This document shows, in pieces, positions 8,080-12,363 of a DNA stretch of 12,363 bases (positions are counted from its first letter, which is position 1; each line of letters begins with the position of its first letter). The notes beneath the pieces are model-generated. The model ran no database searches. It had not been told where the DNA came from and saw only the letters and a program-made list of their open reading frames with translations. The DNA comes from an uncultured Lachnospiraceae bacterium (GTDB lineage Bacteria; Bacillota; Clostridia; Lachnospirales; Lachnospiraceae): NCBI GenBank assembly GCA_902783935.1, contig CACZTA010000141.1:1-12363 (forward strand). Reading direction: 5' to 3'. The translations under genes and the position numbers were made by a program.

Positions 8080-9074
8080 AAAGAAACAAATACCTTCAGA
8101 TCCTTCTTATCCTGGTTATCTTTGCCGTGATTGCGTATTCCTCATGGCGTATGCTTAAGATCAGCGGATCTCCTGAATACCGTTCCGTTTCTGTCATTGT
8201 CGACAACAGTACGTCAGACCGATGGATCGCATTTCGCGAAGGACTGGAGCAGGGTGGGCAGGAAGAGCAGATCAACATCAGTTTTGTATCAACGGATGTG
8301 TTCAAATCCGCGGAGGAGGAAGCGGCCGTCATCAGGAAGGAACTGGAAAACGGTGCGGACGGCCTGATCGTGGAACCCTGCGGAGAAGAGGAAAGCGGCG
8401 TTCTTCTGAACGCGCTTCCGCAGCCCTCCTGCGTCCTTGCTGTTTTCGGCATCTCGTCAGATCCTCCTGTCGATACAGTGCAGCCGGACTGGTATGAGAT
8501 GGGAGCAGCAGCTGCCCGGGAGGCCGTCACGGGACAGAATGCTTCAGAGAATCGGGAACCCGGACCGGTTTCAAACGGTCCGGTGAGGAGAGTCGGAATC
8601 CTGACAGGAGACATAAAGCTTAAGGATATGGCTCTCTGCCTTAAAGGAGCAGAGGATTTCCTGCTTGATTCCGGAGCGGAGATTGTCTGGACGTACGGTC
8701 CTGATTCTGTTCCGGATTCCCGGGCACTTTCGGATAAGCTATCTGAAAAACCGGCAGATGTCCTGCTCTCTTTAGAGGATGCCATGACAAAGGTGATGGC
8801 GGATTATGCCAGGGAAACTCCTGCGAAGTGCCCTGATCTCACCGGAATCGGATGTTCAGAGCAGAACATTACCAATATTGATGAGGGATGGATCAGGGCT
8901 CTGGTGGTTCCGGATGAATACTATATGGGATACCACTGCGTCATAAGTCTTTCCCGGAAACTTGGTACTTATTCGGCTGTGAAAGAAACTGAGCCGGTCC
9001 CGTTTGTCATCGTCACAAAAGACAACCTCTATGACGAGGATATGGAAAGCCTGCTGTTTCCGGTAGTGCGCTGA
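8076..9074 (+). CDS. Membrane-anchored periplasmic-binding-protein homologue, probable co-receptor of the kinase
   Basis: A 332-residue protein begins with a basic start and one hydrophobic helix (about 6-24) without any cysteine, so it is likely anchored by an uncleaved signal and is not a lipoprotein. Residues of about 37-330 look like a type I sugar-binding fold (Peripla_BP_4 class): SVSVIVDNSTSDRW at the N-terminal ligand edge (37-50), IRKELENGADGLIVEPC (86-102), then VGILTGDI (173-180) at the start of the second lobe. It is diverged, and typical galactose contacts seen in the next gene (such as H-x-D-x-x-x-R) are missing. The ATG overlaps the kinase stop as ATGA and has a strong AAGGAGGGGA upstream (8061-8070). 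I infer a ligand sensor that contacts the kinase ectodomain, by analogy with XylFII-LytS in Clostridium and ChvE-VirA. A solute-uptake role is less likely because of the anchor. Confidence 0.8.
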   Translation: MKRNKYLQILLILVIFAVIAYSSWRMLKISGSPEYRSVSVIVDNSTSDRWIAFREGLEQGGQEEQINISFVSTDVFKSAEEEAAVIRKELENGADGLIVEPCGEEESGVLLNALPQPSCVLAVFGISSDPPVDTVQPDWYEMGAAAAREAVTGQNASENREPGPVSNGPVRRVGILTGDIKLKDMALCLKGAEDFLLDSGAEIVWTYGPDSVPDSRALSDKLSEKPADVLLSLEDAMTKVMADYARETPAKCPDLTGIGCSEQNITNIDEGWIRALVVPDEYYMGYHCVISLSRKLGTYSAVKETEPVPFVIVTKDNLYDEDMESLLFPVVR

Positions 9075-9126
9075 CGGGTTTATACCAGAAAGAAGACAAT
9101 ATTATTATCCGGACGGAGTGAATCTA

Positions 9127-10170
9127 ATGAATTCAGAAATTATAAAACCGTATTCCGTTCTATGGCGAAAGTGTGCTGCCTTACTGCTGGCCGGCCTGCT
9201 GCTTTCCGGATGCACTGCACACGGTGAAAAACCGGTCACCTCGGTAAAGATCGGAATAATTGTGTACGATCAGTATGATAATTTCATATCCGAACTCATG
9301 AAGGTCATCATCGATGAGGCAGCTGCCATCAAGGACGAGACCGGTGTGACCGTTAATCTGGATATGCTGGATGCGGCGGGAAATCAGAGCACCCAGAATG
9401 AACAGGTCAGAAAACTGATCAAAAAGGGCTGTGATGTAGTCTGCGTCAACCTGGTAGACCGCACGGAACCCACTGTCATCTCGGAACTGGGCGAAAAAAA
9501 CAATGTGCCGATCATTTATTTCAACCGGGAACTGGTAGCCGAGGATCTGGAGCGCTGGGACCGGCTTTACTACGTCGGGGCTGACGCATTCCAGTCGGGA
9601 ATTCTGGAGGGAGAAATTGCGGCGGATGCCTTTCTCAATGATCCTTCTGCCGATAAAAACGGAGACGGGATCATTCAGTATATCATGCTGGAAGGCGAAG
9701 CAGGCCATCAGGATGCCATTGTCCGGACAGAATACTCCGTCAACACGATAATAGAGAAAGGACTGAAGGTCGAAAAGCTGGGTTATGCCATCGCCAACTG
9801 GAACCGGGCCCAGGCAAAAACCCAGACAACTGCCATGCTGCTGGGTGAATACGGATCCTCTGTCGAACTGATCATCTCCAATAACGACGCGATGGCGCTC
9901 GGAGCAATTGATGCGCTGGAGACGGAGAATATTCCCCGGACGGAATGGCCGGTCATCGTCGGCATAGACGGGATTGCGGAAGGACTGGAGGCTGTTCAGG
10001 AAGGAAAGATGGCGGGGACTGTCTACAATGATAAAGAAGGGCAGGGCAGGAATATGCTGAGGCTGGCATATGCGCTCGCAGCCGGCAAAAGTCTAGAAGA
10101 CCTGCCTGTGACAGAGGGGAAGTATATCCGGCTGCCATACCGGAAGATCCTGCCGGAAACAGCAGAATAA
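9127..10170 (+). CDS. mglB: Galactose/glucose-binding lipoprotein, MglB-like
   Basis: This extracellular lipoprotein binds galactose or glucose. Its signal peptide ends in the lipobox LSGC (26-29), with C29 as lipid-modified residue. Aligned from memory with mature E. coli MglB, all ten sugar contacts are present: D51 and F53 (YDNF), N108 (VNLVD), H194, D196 and R200 (GHQDAIVR), W225, N253 (NND), D281 and N301. The calcium loop is also kept (D176, N178, D180, Q184, with distal E247). Of 347 residues, the mature part matches family length. The start at ATG 9127 is preferred over GTG 9118, since GGAG (9115-9118) then has normal spacing. It follows the anchored homologue after 52 bases with no terminator, so it belongs to the sensor operon. 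It may feed MglAC, present sugar to the sensor, or do both. Confidence 0.92.
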   Translation: MNSEIIKPYSVLWRKCAALLLAGLLLSGCTAHGEKPVTSVKIGIIVYDQYDNFISELMKVIIDEAAAIKDETGVTVNLDMLDAAGNQSTQNEQVRKLIKKGCDVVCVNLVDRTEPTVISELGEKNNVPIIYFNRELVAEDLERWDRLYYVGADAFQSGILEGEIAADAFLNDPSADKNGDGIIQYIMLEGEAGHQDAIVRTEYSVNTIIEKGLKVEKLGYAIANWNRAQAKTQTTAMLLGEYGSSVELIISNNDAMALGAIDALETENIPRTEWPVIVGIDGIAEGLEAVQEGKMAGTVYNDKEGQGRNMLRLAYALAAGKSLEDLPVTEGKYIRLPYRKILPETAE

Positions 10171-10191
10171 AAGACAGGGGATGATCACCTG

Positions 10192-10232
10192 AAATGCGGT
10201 CGGTTGAATGTTGTCTGCCGGCTGTATTTTTT
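10192..10232 (+). terminator. Candidate intrinsic terminator after mglB
   Basis: A stem of about 12 pairs (10192-10203 with 10218-10229) includes three G-U wobbles and a run of A-T pairs at its base. It encloses a 14-base loop and overlaps a run of six T (10227-10232). It is weaker than the other two terminators in the window but correctly placed, 22 bases after the mglB stop and ahead of a separate promoter. Confidence 0.55.
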
Positions 10233-10304
10233 GTACCGGAAAAATATTGCTAACGGAACTGTTATGAGATATTTCACATCAGCTGACATTACCGGCTTTC
10301 CGGA

Positions 10305-10319
10305 ACTTCAAACTGAAGT
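10305..10319. repeat. Small perfect palindrome overlapping the exporter promoter
   Basis: ACTTCA-AAC-TGAAGT is a 6-bp perfect inverted repeat with a 3-base spacer. It covers the predicted -35 region of the exporter promoter, a typical place for a repressor operator. Its short arms mean that chance cannot be excluded. Confidence 0.4.
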
Positions 10320-10336
10320 ATTCTTTATGGTATAGT
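10307..10336 (+). promoter_or_regulatory. Candidate sigma-A promoter for the ABC exporter gene
   Basis: An extended -10 element, TG-G-TATAGT (10328-10336), is preceded after 18 bases by a poor -35, TTCAAA (10307-10312). Transcription would start near 10343 and leave a leader of about 25 bases before the ATG at 10368, with AAAGGA (10353-10358) as ribosome binding site. The rest of the 197-base gap (10171-10367) holds the terminator above and otherwise only weak dyads, such as TAAC-GGAACT-GTTA at 10251-10264. Confidence 0.6.
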
Positions 10337-10367
10337 ATTATCAGAACATTAGAAAGGATAACTTGAA

Positions 10368-12116
10368 ATGGCAAAACAGGCTGATTTCAGCCGCTCGAAA
10401 CTGTCAGTATTTGCGTCGTATATAAAGCCGTACAGGGCTGCTTTCGCGGCAGATATGGGACTGTCGACGGCTGTGGCTCTGGTGGATCTGATTTTTCCGA
10501 TGGTGTCGCGGCGGTCCATGCAGACGCTTCTGCCGCAGGGACTGTTCAAGGCTTTTTTCAGCGTGATGTCTGTTGTATTCATTGCATATCTGTTTCGGGC
10601 GTGGTTCATGTATCTGGTTACTGTGATCGGACACCGGATGGGGACAATGGTCGAGGCGGATATGAGGCGGGATGTGTTCATGCACATGCAGGATCTGTCC
10701 TACAGCTTTTTTGACAGAAACCGGACGGGCGTACTGCTCGGGAGAGTGACGAATGATCTGTTTGAGATCGTGGAGCTTGCCCATCACGGGCCGGAAAACA
10801 TTTTAACCTGTTCGATAACAATCCTGGGCGCGCTGGTGATTCTGCTGACAGTCAACTGGAAACTCACGCTCGTCCTGCTCCTTCTTCTGCCGGTCTGCGT
10901 GCTTTTCAGCCTGCGTCAGCGAATCAATATGCAGAAGGCGAATCAGGAGGTGAAAAAAAAGACCGGCGAGATCAATGCGGCGATCGAGAGCGGGATTTCG
11001 GGAATCCGCACATCAAAGGCTTTTGCCAACGAGACGGCGGAGGACGAGAAGTTCCAGAAAGCCAATGAGGCGTTCAAAAAAAGCAGGGTGGGGTTTTACC
11101 GTGCGATGGGACTCTTCAATGCAGGCGTCGAGGCTGCGGTGGGACTTATGCAGGTAGCTGTGGTCACAGTGGGCGGATATCTCATTATGAAGGGAAATAT
11201 GGACTATGTCGACCTGATCACTTTTACCCTCTATGTATCGACCTTCACTGCACCGATCCGGAAACTGATGCAGTTTATGGAGATCTATACCTCGGGCATG
11301 GCAGGATTCGACAGGTTCCTGGAGCTGATGCGGACAAAGCCCGAGATCGAGGATGCACCGGATGCGCAGGAGCTGAAAACGCAGGAGGTCATAGGAGAAG
11401 TTGTGTTTGACCATGTCAGCTTTCATTATCAGGACGGTACACAGGTGCTCGACGATGTCAATCTGTCGATCCGGCCCGGGGAGACGTTTGCTCTGGTGGG
11501 CCCCAGCGGAGGCGGCAAGACCACGATGTGCCATCTGATCCCCAGGTTTTATGATGTGAGCGAAGGGCGCATCCTTGTGGACGGTTACGATGTGCGCAGC
11601 CTGACGCAGGAGAGCCTTCGCCGGAGTATCGGCATCATCCAGCAGGATGTCTTTCTGTTCGCAGGAACAGTCATGGACAATATCCGCTATGGAAGACCGG
11701 ATGCAACGGATGAGGAGGTCGTACGGGCAGCGGTCCTGGCAAAGATCCATGAGGATATCATGCAGATGCCGGAAGGCTATGAGACCTTTGTCGGTGAGCG
11801 GGGCATCGTCCTCTCCGGCGGTCAGAAACAGCGGATTTCCATAGCGCGCGTTTTTCTGAAAAATCCACCGATCCTGATCCTGGACGAGGCTACCAGTGCC
11901 CTCGACAGCGTGACGGAGGGAGAGATCCAGCAGAGTCTCGACGAGCTGAGCAGGGGGAAAACCTGCATCGTCATCGCCCATCGGCTGTCCACCGTGTTTA
12001 ATGCTGACCGCATTGCCGTTGTAGAGGGCCGCCGCATCGCGGAACAGGGCACCCGGGAGGAACTCCTCGCTCTGGACGGCATCTATGCGGGACTGGAAAA
12101 GGCGCAGACGCTCTGA
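10368..12116 (+). CDS. Half-size ABC exporter (MsbA/MdlB/YknU-type), membrane domain fused to ATPase
   Basis: This is a 582-residue exporter half-transporter, presumably acting as a homodimer in the cytoplasmic membrane. The first 320 residues form the ABC transporter type-1 membrane domain with about six helices (about 28-45, 62-86, 146-161, 165-182, 252-274 and 283-298), plus the conserved SYSFFDRNRTGVLLGRVTND segment (111-130). The ATPase has Walker A GPSGGGKT (378-385), the Q-loop QQDVF (425-429), signature LSGGQKQR (482-489), Walker B ILILDEATSALD (502-513) with catalytic E507, and H538 in IAHRLS. All motifs are intact, so it does not need a catalytic partner, and no second half-transporter lies in view. 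The substrate (lipid, peptide or drug) cannot be told from sequence. It stands apart from the sugar operon, with its own promoter. Confidence 0.93.
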   Translation: MAKQADFSRSKLSVFASYIKPYRAAFAADMGLSTAVALVDLIFPMVSRRSMQTLLPQGLFKAFFSVMSVVFIAYLFRAWFMYLVTVIGHRMGTMVEADMRRDVFMHMQDLSYSFFDRNRTGVLLGRVTNDLFEIVELAHHGPENILTCSITILGALVILLTVNWKLTLVLLLLLPVCVLFSLRQRINMQKANQEVKKKTGEINAAIESGISGIRTSKAFANETAEDEKFQKANEAFKKSRVGFYRAMGLFNAGVEAAVGLMQVAVVTVGGYLIMKGNMDYVDLITFTLYVSTFTAPIRKLMQFMEIYTSGMAGFDRFLELMRTKPEIEDAPDAQELKTQEVIGEVVFDHVSFHYQDGTQVLDDVNLSIRPGETFALVGPSGGGKTTMCHLIPRFYDVSEGRILVDGYDVRSLTQESLRRSIGIIQQDVFLFAGTVMDNIRYGRPDATDEEVVRAAVLAKIHEDIMQMPEGYETFVGERGIVLSGGQKQRISIARVFLKNPPILILDEATSALDSVTEGEIQQSLDELSRGKTCIVIAHRLSTVFNADRIAVVEGRRIAEQGTREELLALDGIYAGLEKAQTL

Positions 12117-12118
12117 AG

Positions 12119-12220
12119 GTGAAGGATGAAGAAGAAGCGACATTATATAATGGAGCAGTAAAATCCCATGAAAGAACATACAGCATGTTTGAAGAACTAA
12201 AGGAAGAAACAAAGGAGTGA
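12119..12220 (+). CDS. Possible small acidic ORF (33 codons) between exporter and acetyltransferase
   Basis: From a GTG two bases after the exporter stop, a frame runs 33 codons to TGA, giving VKDEEEATLYNGAVKSHERT then YSMFEELKEETKE. It is acidic, ends within the ribosome binding site of the next gene, and would fill the whole 110-base gap. There is no well-spaced Shine-Dalgarno for the GTG. A competing frame from ATG 12126 gives only 11 residues (MKKKRHYIMEQ). It could be a real small protein, a translational coupling leader, the remnant of a longer gene, or chance. I do not recognise it. Confidence 0.25.
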   Translation: MKDEEEATLYNGAVKSHERTYSMFEELKEETKE

Positions 12221-12226
12221 ACACAG

Positions 12227-12363
12227 ATGAATAATGTGGAACGGAGAGACCGGCAGATCCTGTATATTACCGATGATGTGATACTTGAAGAACAAAAGAA
12301 ATGCCGGGCGATCCTGCAAAAACTGAATTTCATGGATCGCGCGGACTTTGCCGGGATATCTGC
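12227..12363 (+). CDS. Probable sugar O-acetyltransferase, N-terminal fragment (3' end outside window)
   Basis: An ATG preceded by AAAGGAG (12211-12217) opens a frame that runs off the window after 45 full codons. The visible part reads DRQILYITDDVILEEQKKCR followed by AILQKLNFMDRADFAGISA. A short Y-x-x-x-D-x-x-x-x-E-x-x-x-C/A-R helix leading to a -LN- segment is the style of the N-terminal domain of maltose/galactoside acetyltransferases (Maa/LacA), cytoplasmic enzymes moving acetyl from acetyl-CoA to sugars. The catalytic left-handed beta-helix is outside the window, so the call is tentative. No terminator separates it from the exporter gene, so they may share a transcript. Confidence 0.5.
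   Translation, partial: MNNVERRDRQILYITDDVILEEQKKCRAILQKLNFMDRADFAGIS

Noticed and set aside
9075..9126. Possible promoter before mglB (TATTAT at 9103-9108)
   Set aside because: No acceptable -35 element is found at 16-18 bases upstream, and the gap is short and lacks a terminator, so co-transcription is the simpler reading.
10368..12116. Exporter as one half of a heterodimeric ABC pair
   Set aside because: The catalytic glutamate, signature and H-loop are all canonical, and no second half-transporter lies next to it in the window.
11013..12224. A 403-codon open frame on the minus strand opposite the exporter gene
   Set aside because: It lies antisense to a gene with every ABC motif intact, and its translation is rich in H, C and R with no recognisable domain. 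It is a shadow of the codon pattern on the other strand.

Overview
The window reads as a stretch of a Firmicutes chromosome, most likely a member of the Lachnospiraceae or a related clostridial family. The grounds are strong AGGAG-type ribosome binding sites, a YesM/YesN-style two-component pair, a lipoprotein (not a periplasmic) sugar-binding protein, and roughly balanced base composition. This placement is an inference from gene style. All complete genes lie on the + strand. Protein comparisons below (E. coli MglA, MglB, MglC, YghZ/Gpr) are from memory, with no search run.

Region 1 (1-3612) is a sugar import operon. It holds the tail of a gene that is probably a substrate-binding protein, a strong hairpin that probably attenuates transcription, a 17-base tandem duplication carrying the Shine-Dalgarno sequence, then mglA (double ATPase) and mglC (permease). 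The permease has about 215 extra residues of charged, coiled-coil-like sequence before its first membrane segment. A terminator closes the operon.

Region 2 (3613-10232) is a sensing and metabolism block. It begins with an aldo/keto reductase very like E. coli YghZ/Gpr (L-glyceraldehyde-3-phosphate reductase). Next come a YesN-type AraC-family response regulator, a YesM-type sensor histidine kinase with an extracellular sensor domain, a membrane-anchored periplasmic-binding-protein homologue overlapping the kinase gene by 4 bases, and an MglB-like lipoprotein. The last keeps all ten sugar contacts I recall for E. coli galactose/glucose-binding protein, plus its calcium loop. The likely logic is that extracellular galactose or glucose is bound by the lipoprotein and/or the anchored homologue, reported to the kinase, and relayed to the AraC regulator, which switches on mgl transport. 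A candidate terminator ends the block.

Region 3 (10233-12363) starts with a candidate promoter carrying a small palindrome. It drives a half-size ABC exporter with intact ATPase motifs. A possible 33-codon acidic ORF follows, then the first 45 codons of a probable sugar O-acetyltransferase that runs off the window.

The most interesting items are the N-terminal extension on MglC, the two binding-protein genes attached to the two-component system, and the mismatch between the gene before mglA (whose tail does not resemble MglB) and the canonical MglB found downstream of the kinase. I saw no CRISPR array, tRNA, rRNA, insertion sequence or phage gene.
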